A stretch of DNA of 64,000 nt from positions 682,001 through 746,000 of the forward strand of contig NZ_RBWU01000004.1 in the NCBI RefSeq assembly GCF_003634705.1, in the 5' to 3' direction. A program made the translations under genes and the position numbers. The first letter of the stretch is position 1; every line of letters begins with the position of its first letter. The notes under the pieces were generated by a model. It did no database searches. It was given only the letters and a program-made list of their open reading frames with translations, and was not told the origin of the DNA. This stretch comes from Actinomadura pelletieri DSM 43383. Its GTDB lineage: Bacteria; Actinomycetota; Actinomycetes; Streptosporangiales; Streptosporangiaceae. Below are positions 18,018-25,644 of the stretch, piece after piece.

Positions 18018-20183
18018 ATGGACAGATTCTCTGGATTCGTGCTGCGGCACCGGCTCCTGATCGCGCTGGTGTGGCTCGCCGCCGCGTGCGCCGGGGCGTT
18101 CGCCGCGCTGAACGTCCCCGACCGGCTCGTCGAGGACTTCGCGCCGCCCGGCTCGGCGGCGCGCGACGCCAACGCGGCGATCGTGGCGGAGTACCGGACG
18201 GGCGGCGACGCCAAACCCCTCGTGCCCGTGGTGAAGCTGCCCGCCGGGACGTCCGCGGACACGCCCGCCGTGCGCGAGGGCCTGCGCGCGGCGTTCGCGG
18301 CGGCCGGAAATCGGCTCGACGCCCGCGTCGTGTCGTACGCGGACACCGGTGACGTCCGCTTCACCGGCGACGGCGGCCGGACCGTCTACGGCCTCGTCTA
18401 CCCGCAAATCGATCCCGGGGCGACCGAGTTCGACGAGGGGCCCGACCCGGTCGGACCGATCACCGAGGCGATGCGTCCGCTGCTGCCCTCGGGGACGGAG
18501 CTGCGCGTCACGAGCATGGACGGCCTGGAGGAGGAGGCCGGAAGTGAGGGACCGAGCGTCCTCACCGAGACCCTCGTCGGCGGGCTCGGGGCGCTCGTCG
18601 TCCTGGCGTTCGTGTTCGGGTCGGTGCTGGCGGTCGTGCCGCTCGTCATCGCGGTCGTGTCAATTCTCAGCTCGTTCCTGCTGGTCTACGCGCTCACCGG
18701 CGTCACCGAGGTGAACTTCATGGTGCAGTTCGTCGTGGCGCTCATCGGCCTCGGCGTCGCCGTCGACTACTCGCTGCTGCTGGTGACGCGGTGGCGGGAG
18801 GAACGGGCGCGGGGCCTGTCGACCGAGGACGCGACCCGGCGCGCCATGGCCACGGCCGGGCACGCGGTGGTGTTCAGCGCGGCCGCCGTCGCGATCGGGC
18901 TCGTCGCGATGCTGGTCGTGCCGGTCGCGTTCCTGCGCAGCGTCGCGTACGGCGGTGTGATCATCCCGGCGGTGAGCGCGCTGGTGACGCTGACGCTGCT
19001 GCCGGTGACGCTCGTCACGGTCGGGCCCGCCCTCGACCGGATCGCGCCCCGGTGGCGGAGCGACGGCGCCCGCGCCGGGCGGGCCTGGACGGGCTGGGCC
19101 CGGCGGGTCGTCCGGTTCCGGACCCCGGCGGCCTTGGCGGCGCTGGCCGTGCTCGGGGGTCTGGCGTTCGCCGCGCTGGGCCTGAACCTCGGGGAGCCGA
19201 GCAGCGGCGCCCTGGCGAAGTCGGGGCCCGCCTACGAGGGGCTCGCCGACCTGCGCCGCGCCGGTGTGCCGTCCGGTGTCCTCACGCCGGTGGACGTGCT
19301 GCTGCCCGTGGGCGCGGGCGCGGACCCGGCGGCGACCGCGGCGGAGCTGCGCGCCCTGCCGGGCGTGCACGCGGTCGCCGCGCCCGCCGGGGACGCGTGG
19401 CGGCGGGGCGGGACGGCGCTGGTGACCGTGCTGCCCGTCGCCGAGGGCGGCACGGACGCCGGCAAGGACGTCGTCAAGGCGGTCCGGGACGCGGTGCCGC
19501 CGGGCGCGCGGGTCGGCGGTGAGACCGCGAACGACATCGACTTCGTCTCCAAGGTGTACGGGACGTTCCCGTTGATGCTCGCGCTGATCTGCGTGCTGAC
19601 GTTCGTCCTGCTCGCCCGCGCCTTCCGTTCGCTGCTCCTGGCGGTGAAGGCGGTGCTGCTCAACCTGCTGTCGCTGGCGGCGGTCCTCGGCGCGATCGCC
19701 CTGGTGTGGCAGCAGGGGCACGGCAGCGACCTGGTGTGGGGCATCTCGGCGACCGGGTCGATCGCCTCGTTCGTCCCCGCGATGGTCTTCGCGTTCCTGT
19801 ACGGACTCTCGATGGACTACGAGGTGTTCATCCTGGCCCGGCTGCGGGAGGAGTACGACCGGACCGGGTCGACCGAGGCCGCCGTCGTCGAGGGCCTCGG
19901 CCGGACCGGACGGCTGGTGACGAGCGCGGCGCTGATCCTGTTCCTCGCCTTCGCCTCGCTCGCCGCCGCCCCCATCGTCGAGGTGAAGATCTTCGCGACC
20001 GGGCTGGGGATCGGCATCCTGCTGGACGCGACCGTGGTGCGGGCGCTGCTCGTTCCCGCGATGGTCTCGCTGTTCGGCCGGTGGAACTGGTGGCTGCCCG
20101 GGTGGGCCGCCCGCGTGCTGCGCGTGCCCGCGTCGCCGTTGCCGTCGTCCGACGAACGGGAACGCGTTCCGATCCCCGCCTGA
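18018..20183 (+). CDS. MMPL/RND-family membrane transporter
   Basis: The 721-residue protein has two RND repeats, each a membrane helix, a large extracytoplasmic loop and a bundle of five helices. The proton-relay regions GLGVAVDYSLLLVTRW (first half) and YGLSMDYEVFILARLREEYD (second half) carry the MMPL D-Y motifs. Actinobacterial MMPL proteins export lipids, siderophores or drugs by proton motive force; the substrate here is unknown. It is divergent from the two-component system across a strong operator, which suggests that its expression is signal-controlled. ATG 18018 gives MDRFSGFVLRHRLLIALVW. Confidence 0.93.
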   Translation: MDRFSGFVLRHRLLIALVWLAAACAGAFAALNVPDRLVEDFAPPGSAARDANAAIVAEYRTGGDAKPLVPVVKLPAGTSADTPAVREGLRAAFAAAGNRLDARVVSYADTGDVRFTGDGGRTVYGLVYPQIDPGATEFDEGPDPVGPITEAMRPLLPSGTELRVTSMDGLEEEAGSEGPSVLTETLVGGLGALVVLAFVFGSVLAVVPLVIAVVSILSSFLLVYALTGVTEVNFMVQFVVALIGLGVAVDYSLLLVTRWREERARGLSTEDATRRAMATAGHAVVFSAAAVAIGLVAMLVVPVAFLRSVAYGGVIIPAVSALVTLTLLPVTLVTVGPALDRIAPRWRSDGARAGRAWTGWARRVVRFRTPAALAALAVLGGLAFAALGLNLGEPSSGALAKSGPAYEGLADLRRAGVPSGVLTPVDVLLPVGAGADPAATAAELRALPGVHAVAAPAGDAWRRGGTALVTVLPVAEGGTDAGKDVVKAVRDAVPPGARVGGETANDIDFVSKVYGTFPLMLALICVLTFVLLARAFRSLLLAVKAVLLNLLSLAAVLGAIALVWQQGHGSDLVWGISATGSIASFVPAMVFAFLYGLSMDYEVFILARLREEYDRTGSTEAAVVEGLGRTGRLVTSAALILFLAFASLAAAPIVEVKIFATGLGIGILLDATVVRALLVPAMVSLFGRWNWWLPGWAARVLRVPASPLPSSDERERVPIPA

Positions 20184-20189
20184 GCCCCG

Positions 20190-20222
20190 CCCGAGCCCGA
20201 CCCGAGCCCGACCCGAGCCCGG
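20190..20222. repeat. 11-bp tandem repeat, three copies
   Basis: CCCGAGCCCGA is present at 20190, 20201 and (last base changed) 20212, directly after the MMPL stop codon. It is non-coding and likely to arise by slippage. Confidence 0.8.
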
Positions 20223-20226
20223 CCCG

Positions 20227-20254
20227 CTGACCGCCCGCGCGAGGCGGCGGTCAG
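20227..20254. terminator. Bidirectional terminator between MMPL and LysE genes
   Basis: Perfect 9-base arms CTGACCGCC and GGCGGTCAG enclose a 10-base loop between convergent genes. The right arm includes the LysE stop codon. There is no T-tract. Confidence 0.6.
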
Positions 20255-20889
20255 TGGGCGGCGGGGCGGGTGACGCCGATCTGGACGGCGAGCCCGGCGA
20301 GCGCCGACCCCATGAGGTAGCGCTGGACCCGCCGCCAGCCGGGCCGCCGGGCGAGGAACACCGCGACGCCGCCCGCGCCGAGCACGATCAGGGCGTTGAC
20401 GGTGACCGCGATGGTGATCTGGATGAGACCGAGCTGCATGATCTGGAAGGGGACGTGCCCCCGGTCCGGGTCGACGAACTGCGGCAGCAGCGCCACGTAC
20501 AGGATGGCGATCTTCGGGTTGAGCAGGTTCGTCACCAGGCCCATGGCGAACAGGCGGCGCGGCCGGTCGGCGGGCAGGTCCTTCGGGACGAACGCCGATG
20601 TGCCGCCCGGCCGCAGCGTCTGCCAGGCCAGCCACAGCAGGTACGCCACGCCCCCCACCTTGATCGCCGTGTACAGCGCGGGGACGAGCGTGAAGACGAC
20701 GGTGATCCCGGCGATGGCGGCCGTGACGTAGACGAGGAACCCGGCCGCGACGCCGGCCAGCGAGATCAGCCCGGCGCGGCGGCCCTGTGTCACCGACCTC
20801 GACACCAGATAGATCATGTTCGGGCCGGGGCTCAGCACCAGCCCGAGGGCGAACAGGGCGATCGCCGCCATCGCACCGGTCGAGATCAT
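20251..20889 (-). CDS. LysE-family amino-acid exporter
   Basis: The 212-residue inner-membrane protein has about six helices. The family hallmark LVLSPGPNMIYLVSRSVTQGRRAGL is near the N-terminus and NLLNPKIAILYVALLPQFVD in the middle. LysE/RhtB proteins export amino acids such as lysine, threonine or homoserine; the substrate cannot be told. ATG 20889 is preceded by TGAGGAG. The gene is divergent from a MocR-type regulator across an operator with GTGCAAT repeats, so control by that regulator is likely. Confidence 0.9.
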   Translation of the reverse strand: MISTGAMAAIALFALGLVLSPGPNMIYLVSRSVTQGRRAGLISLAGVAAGFLVYVTAAIAGITVVFTLVPALYTAIKVGGVAYLLWLAWQTLRPGGTSAFVPKDLPADRPRRLFAMGLVTNLLNPKIAILYVALLPQFVDPDRGHVPFQIMQLGLIQITIAVTVNALIVLGAGGVAVFLARRPGWRRVQRYLMGSALAGLAVQIGVTRPAAH

Positions 20890-20941
20890 GACACTCCTCA
20901 GTCGTCGATGTGCTCCGATGCTAGACAGTCGAGTAATCTCA

Positions 20942-20972
20942 GTGCAATATTTAGATTGCTCTCGGTGCAATC
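20942..20972. promoter_or_regulatory. MocR-type operator (GTGCAAT direct and inverted repeats)
   Basis: GTGCAAT occurs directly at 20942-20948 and 20965-20971, 23 bases apart. An inverted copy GATTGC (20954-20959) forms a perfect palindrome with GCAATC (20967-20972). Two direct repeats plus an inverted partner is the layout described for MocR regulators such as PdxR. It lies between lysE and mocR. Confidence 0.75.
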
Positions 20973-20981
20973 GGAGGTGTG

Positions 20982-22322
20982 GTGGAGGACTACCGGCGCG
21001 TCGCGGACGAGGTGGCCGCCGACATCGCGGCGGGACGGCTGCGGCCCGGCGACCGGCTGCTCCCCCAGCGCGACTTCGCGCGCGGGCGCGGTATCGCGCC
21101 CTCCACGGCGGCCCGCGTGTACCGGGAGCTGGGGCGGCGCGGCCTCGTCGTCGGGGAGGTGGGGCGCGGCACCTTCGTCCGCGCGGCGGACCGTCCGGGC
21201 GTCCCGGCGTTGGCCGAGCCCGGGGACGCGCGCGTGGATCTGGAGCTCAGCCATCCCGTGGTGGCCGAGCAGGAGGCGCTGCTGGCCGCCGGCATGGAAC
21301 GGCTGCTGCGGCCGGACGTCCTCGGGGCGTCGCTCGGCCCGGTCGGCGTCGCGGGCACGCCCGCGGCCCGGGAGGCGGCGGCGACGCTGCTCGCCGTGCC
21401 CGGCTGGCGCCCCGACCCCGCAGGCGTCCTGTTCGCCGGGAACGGGCGGCAGGCCATCGCGGGCGCCGTCGCCGCGCTCGTGCCGCCGGGCGGCCGGCTC
21501 GCGGTCGAGGCGCTGACCTATCCGGTGATCAGGGGCATCGCGGCACGGCTCGGCGTGACGCTCGTCCCCGTCGCCGCCGACGGGGACGGGCTGTGCCCGG
21601 ACGCGCTCGCCGACGCCCACCGGGCCGCCCCGCTGAGCGCGGTGTACCTGCAGCCCACGCTGCACAACCCGTGCGCAACGACGATGCCGTCCCGGCGTCG
21701 CACCGAGCTGGCAGACACCCTCGAACGACTCGGTCTCCACGCGGTCGAGGACCGCGTCTGGGCGTTCCTCCCCGAGGACGGTCCGGCGCCCCTGGCGTCG
21801 GTGGCCACGGACCGCACGATCGTCGTCGACAGCCTCTCCAAGCGCCTCGCCCCGGGGTTGAGCGCCGGGTTCGTCGTCCCGCCCACCGCGCTGGCCGGGC
21901 GCGTCGCCGGGGCCCTGCGGTCCGGCGCGTGGGCGCCCGCCGGTTTCGCGCTGGCGGCGGCGTCCGGCTGGATCGCCGACGGGACCGTCGACAAGGTGGT
22001 CGAGGCCAAACGCGCCGACGCCGAGGCCCGCCACCGGATCGCCGCCGAGCACCTTCCGGGCGCCGTGTCCCGGTCGGGCCCGCCGTCCTACTTCTGCTGG
22101 TGGGAGCTGCCGCCTCCGTGGCGCGCCGACACCTTCGTCGCCGCGGCGGCACGGCACGGGATCGCGGTGACGCCCGCCGCCGCCTTCGCCGCCGGAACGA
22201 ACGCCGCTCCCCGCGCCGTCCGCGTCGGCCTGGCGTCCCCGCCCCCGGACGTCCTCGCCCGCGCCCTCGACACCCTCGCCGGGATCGCCGCCGGATCGCC
22301 CGAGGACGCGGCCGTCGACTGA
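20982..22322 (+). CDS. MocR-family regulator (GntR HTH + aminotransferase fold)
   Basis: About 446 residues. A GntR winged helix comes first (ADIAAGRLRPGDRLLPQRDFARGRGIAPSTAARVYRELGRRG). It is followed by a fold-type-I aminotransferase domain with the PLP lysine in VDSLSKRLAPGLSAGF and the ring-stacking region around TLHNPCATTM. MocR proteins sense PLP or aldimine compounds and regulate vitamin B6 or amino-acid genes. Tandem GTG codons occur at 20979 and 20982; GGAGG at 20973-20977 favours the second. Its probable target is the divergent lysE. Confidence 0.9.
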   Translation: MEDYRRVADEVAADIAAGRLRPGDRLLPQRDFARGRGIAPSTAARVYRELGRRGLVVGEVGRGTFVRAADRPGVPALAEPGDARVDLELSHPVVAEQEALLAAGMERLLRPDVLGASLGPVGVAGTPAAREAAATLLAVPGWRPDPAGVLFAGNGRQAIAGAVAALVPPGGRLAVEALTYPVIRGIAARLGVTLVPVAADGDGLCPDALADAHRAAPLSAVYLQPTLHNPCATTMPSRRRTELADTLERLGLHAVEDRVWAFLPEDGPAPLASVATDRTIVVDSLSKRLAPGLSAGFVVPPTALAGRVAGALRSGAWAPAGFALAAASGWIADGTVDKVVEAKRADAEARHRIAAEHLPGAVSRSGPPSYFCWWELPPPWRADTFVAAAARHGIAVTPAAAFAAGTNAAPRAVRVGLASPPPDVLARALDTLAGIAAGSPEDAAVD

Positions 22323-22440
22323 CCGCACCCGGCCTGACGGAGCCTGGACCGGCGCGGGGTGATCGTTCATCGTGGCCTGAAGGGGACCGGGGTCCGACGC
22401 GGCGGGCGCGGGGGGCCGCCCCCGGGTGGGAGCGGGACGG

Positions 22441-24042
22441 ATGATCGAGGTCCGGGGTGTGGGGCAGCGCGCGGGCGGGCGGCGGACGCTGCGGGACGTG
22501 TCGCTGACGATCGGCACCGGCGAACTCGTCGCGATCATCGGGGGCAGCGGGGCGGGGAAGACCACCCTGCTCGACGCCATCGCGGGCGTGCGGCCACCCG
22601 CGGAGGGAGAGGTCGGCCACGACGGGGACGCGGGCACGCTGGGTTACGTGCCGCAGGACGACATCGTCCATCTGGAGATGCCGCTGCGGCGCACGCTACG
22701 GTACGCGGCCGGGCTGCGGCTACCGTCCGGAACGCCGCCGGAGGAGCTGGACGAGGCCGTCGACGCGGCGCTGGCGGCGCTGGCGCTCACCGACCGCGCC
22801 GGGCAACGCGTCGGATCGCTGAGCGGAGGGGAGCGCAAACGCGCCAGCATCGCCGTCGAGTTGCTGACCGGGCCCCGGGTGTTCTTCCTCGACGAGCCGA
22901 CGTCGGGGCTGGACCCGGCGTCGGCGGCCGGGCTGATGCGGCTGCTGCGCGGCCTGGCCGACACGGGAACGACCGTGGTCCTCACGACGCACCATCCACC
23001 GGACGTCGCGGTGTGCGACCGGGTGGCCGTCCTCGCCCTCGACGGAACGCTGGCCTTCCACGGGACACCTGACGAGGCGCTCGACCACTTCCAGGCCAAG
23101 GCGTTCGAGGACGTCTACCTTCGTCTGGCCGATGTCCGGCCGAGCCGGGTGGACCGCGGGCGCCCGGACGGTGACGCTTCCTCCCGCACCAGCGCGGCGG
23201 TCCGGCGGGACGGCGGCCGACCGATCGGGGCGTGGCGGCAGTGGGCGCTGCTCACCCGGCGGAACGCCGACCTGCTGACGCGGAGCAGGCTGACGCTGGC
23301 CGTGCTGGTCGGCTCGCCGGTCATGGTGCTGGCGATGTTCGCGGTGCTGTTCCGGCCAGACGCGTTCTCGCCGGGATCCCCGAGTCCCGGCGCGACGGTG
23401 ATGATCCTTTTCTGGATCGCGTTCGGCGGGTTCTTCTTCGGCCTCACCTACGGTCTGTCGCAGATCTGCACGGAGCTGCCGGTGCTGCGACGCGAGCGGC
23501 TCACGGGGCTGCGGATCGGCCCGTACGTGCTGGCGAAGGTGGCGGTGCTGCTGCCACTGCTCGCCGTGGTGGACGCCCTGATGCTCGGCGTCCTGCGCGC
23601 GCTGGACCGGCTGCCCGCACTGGGGTGGGGCGCGTACGGGGAGGTGTTCGTCACGCTGGTGGCATGCTCCCTGGCGGCGCTGGCGCTGGGACTGCTGGTG
23701 TCCGCGGCGGTCACGGATCCGACGCAGGCCACGATGGCGCTGCCGATGCTGTGCTTCCCACAGGTGCTGTTCGTGGGCGCGATCCTGCCCGTCCCGGTGA
23801 TGGCGGCGCCGGGACGGTGGCTGAGCCACGCGATGTCCAACCGGTGGGCGTTCGAGGGCCTCGGCCACAGCCTGGGTGTCGAGCGGCTGTGGGGGTCGGG
23901 CCGTTCGCCGCTGGGGCCGCCGCTGCTCGCCTCGTACGGCGACACGTTCGCGCGGGCCGTGGCCGTCGACTGGGCGGTGCTGGGCGGGTTCACGGTGCTG
24001 TTCCTCGCGGGAACATGCCTGGTCCTCGCCCGGCGAACCTGA
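22441..24042 (+). CDS. ABCG-type ABC transporter, ATPase and permease fused
   Basis: The 533-residue protein begins with an ATPase domain: Walker A GGSGAGKTTLL, signature LSGGERKRASIA, Walker B FFLDEPTSGLDP and switch TTHHPP. From about residue 260 it has an ABC2-type permease domain with six helices. ATPase-then-permease order and the KRASIA signature fit the WHITE/ABCG half-transporter group. It must dimerise to work. The substrate is unknown. It follows the MocR gene by 118 bases on the same strand but is unlikely to share its operator. Confidence 0.9.
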   Translation: MIEVRGVGQRAGGRRTLRDVSLTIGTGELVAIIGGSGAGKTTLLDAIAGVRPPAEGEVGHDGDAGTLGYVPQDDIVHLEMPLRRTLRYAAGLRLPSGTPPEELDEAVDAALAALALTDRAGQRVGSLSGGERKRASIAVELLTGPRVFFLDEPTSGLDPASAAGLMRLLRGLADTGTTVVLTTHHPPDVAVCDRVAVLALDGTLAFHGTPDEALDHFQAKAFEDVYLRLADVRPSRVDRGRPDGDASSRTSAAVRRDGGRPIGAWRQWALLTRRNADLLTRSRLTLAVLVGSPVMVLAMFAVLFRPDAFSPGSPSPGATVMILFWIAFGGFFFGLTYGLSQICTELPVLRRERLTGLRIGPYVLAKVAVLLPLLAVVDALMLGVLRALDRLPALGWGAYGEVFVTLVACSLAALALGLLVSAAVTDPTQATMALPMLCFPQVLFVGAILPVPVMAAPGRWLSHAMSNRWAFEGLGHSLGVERLWGSGRSPLGPPLLASYGDTFARAVAVDWAVLGGFTVLFLAGTCLVLARRT

Positions 24043-24057
24043 CAAACATTCGATAGT

Positions 24058-24110
24058 GGTCCGAAATTGGTCAGACAACACCCTTGTCGACGATCTCCGT
24101 ATTTCGGACC
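24058..24110. promoter_or_regulatory. Inverted repeat GGTCCGAAAT...ATTTCGGACC
   Basis: Perfect 10-base arms at 24058-24067 and 24101-24110 are separated by 33 bases, starting 16 bases after the ABC transporter stop and ending about 43 bases before the aminotransferase start. The spacing fits an operator with two half-sites better than a terminator hairpin. Confidence 0.55.
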
Positions 24111-24152
24111 GTTTTCTCGGAGAGTGTGGCTTACTGCATGCGGGGGTGCGTC

Positions 24153-25583
24153 ATGACCGCTCTGTCCGACTGCCATCGGGCCGCCCGGGGGAACACCATG
24201 GCCGGCTACGAGGACACGCGACGCCTGGACGAGCTCCGCGCCACCGAGTACCGCCACCTCGACGAGCACGGACAGACCTACCTCGACTACACCGGATCGG
24301 GCGTGGCCGCCGCCGCCCAGCTCCGCGCGCACGTCGAGCGGCTGTCCGGCGGCTGCTACGGCAACCCGCACTCGGAGAACCCGGCGTCCAGCGCGTCCAC
24401 GGTTCTCATCGAGCGGGCGCGGACGGCGATCCTGGACTTCTTCAACGCGTCCCCGGACGAGTACGCGGTGGTGTTCACCCAGAACGCCAGCGGGGCGTGC
24501 AGGCTGGTCGGCGAGGCGTACCCGTTCGGGCGCGGCGACCGGCTCGTCCTCACCGGCGACAACCACAACTCCGTCAACGGGATCCGCGAGTTCGCGCGGG
24601 CACGCGGCGCCGAGGTCGCGCACGTTCCCGTCCGCGGCCCGGAACTGCGGGTCCCCGGCGAGGAGGTCCGCGCCGCGCTCACGGGCCGCCGCGGTCTGCT
24701 GGTGTTCCCCGCGCAGAGCAACTTCACCGGCGTGCAGCACCCGCTGGACTGGATCGACGAGGCCCACGACCACGGCTACGAGGTGCTGCTGGACGCGGCC
24801 GCGTTCGTCCCCGCCAACCGCCTCGACCTGAGCCGGACACGCCCCGACTTCGTCCCGGTGAGCTGGTACAAGGTCTTCGGGTACCCGACCGGCGTCGGCT
24901 GCCTGGTCGCGCGGCGGGACGCGCTGGCCCGGCTGCGGCGGCCCTGGTTCGCGGGCGGAACGATCCAGGCGGTCAGCGCCCTCGGCGGCTGGCACGTCCT
25001 CGCGCCCGACGAGACGGCGTTCGAGGACGGCACCCTGAACTTCCTGGCGATCCCGGACGTCGAGTTCGGCATCGGCTGGGTCCAGGCCATCGGCATGGAC
25101 CTCATCCACCGCAGGGTCGGCCACCTGACGTCCCTGCTGCTGCGGGGCCTGGCGACCCTGCGCCACTCCGACGGCTCCGCCATGATCAGGCTGTACGGGC
25201 CGGACGGCACGGACCGGCGCGGCGGGACCGTCGCGTTCAACGTCCTCGACGCCCGCGGCGCCGTCGTGGACGAGCGGATCGTCGCCCGGGACACCGCCGC
25301 CGCGGGCATCTGCGTCCGCACCGGCTGCTTCTGCAACCCCGGCGCCGGAGAAGGCGCCTTCCGGATCCCCGAACGGGCGCTGCGCCGCACCGCGCACACG
25401 CGGACCCGGACGCTCGACGACTACCTCGACGTGCTCGGCCTGCCCAGCGGAGGCGCCGTCCGCGCGTCCCTCGGCCTCGTCTCGAACGTCGCGGACGTCG
25501 AACGTCTCATCGGGTTCCTGGACGCCGCATACCGGGACCGGGAACCGGACGCCACGGGCTTACGACCCCGCGAACGCTGCTGA
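24153..25583 (+). CDS. Aminotransferase class V, MoCo-sulfurase-like
   Basis: About 476 residues with the fold of cysteine desulfurases. YLDYTGSG near the start, the His-rich GDNHNSVNGIREFAR, the PLP aspartate in EVLLDAAAFVP and the PLP lysine in SWYKVFGYPTGVGCLVAR resemble the N-terminal domain of eukaryotic molybdenum-cofactor sulfurase. RTGCFCNPGAGE holds the candidate catalytic cysteines. The MOSC domain of MOCOS is absent. It may supply sulfur to a cofactor; the true substrate is unknown. Start choice is uncertain: ATG 24138, 24153 or 24198. Confidence 0.85.
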   Translation: MTALSDCHRAARGNTMAGYEDTRRLDELRATEYRHLDEHGQTYLDYTGSGVAAAAQLRAHVERLSGGCYGNPHSENPASSASTVLIERARTAILDFFNASPDEYAVVFTQNASGACRLVGEAYPFGRGDRLVLTGDNHNSVNGIREFARARGAEVAHVPVRGPELRVPGEEVRAALTGRRGLLVFPAQSNFTGVQHPLDWIDEAHDHGYEVLLDAAAFVPANRLDLSRTRPDFVPVSWYKVFGYPTGVGCLVARRDALARLRRPWFAGGTIQAVSALGGWHVLAPDETAFEDGTLNFLAIPDVEFGIGWVQAIGMDLIHRRVGHLTSLLLRGLATLRHSDGSAMIRLYGPDGTDRRGGTVAFNVLDARGAVVDERIVARDTAAAGICVRTGCFCNPGAGEGAFRIPERALRRTAHTRTRTLDDYLDVLGLPSGGAVRASLGLVSNVADVERLIGFLDAAYRDREPDATGLRPRERC

Positions 25584-25587
25584 CCCC

Positions 25588-25644
25588 GGTCACCCCTGCC
25601 CCTGGTCACCCCTGCCCCTGGTCACCCCTGCCCCTGGTCACCCT
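25588..25644. repeat. 16-bp tandem repeat, about 3.5 copies
   Basis: GGTCACCCCTGCCCCT occurs at 25588, 25604 and 25620, with a partial copy at 25636. The array fills the gap between two convergent genes and reaches the last codons of the minus-strand gene. Confidence 0.85.

Noticed and set aside
18018-20183. MMPL gene considered as part of a mycolic-acid export locus
   Set aside because: No polyketide synthase, acyltransferase or trehalose genes are nearby, and MMPL proteins occur widely in actinomycetes without mycolates.
24153-25583. Aminotransferase considered as SufS or IscS
   Set aside because: No suf or isc genes adjoin it, and the lysine region YKVFGYPTG matches MoCo-sulfurase-like proteins instead.
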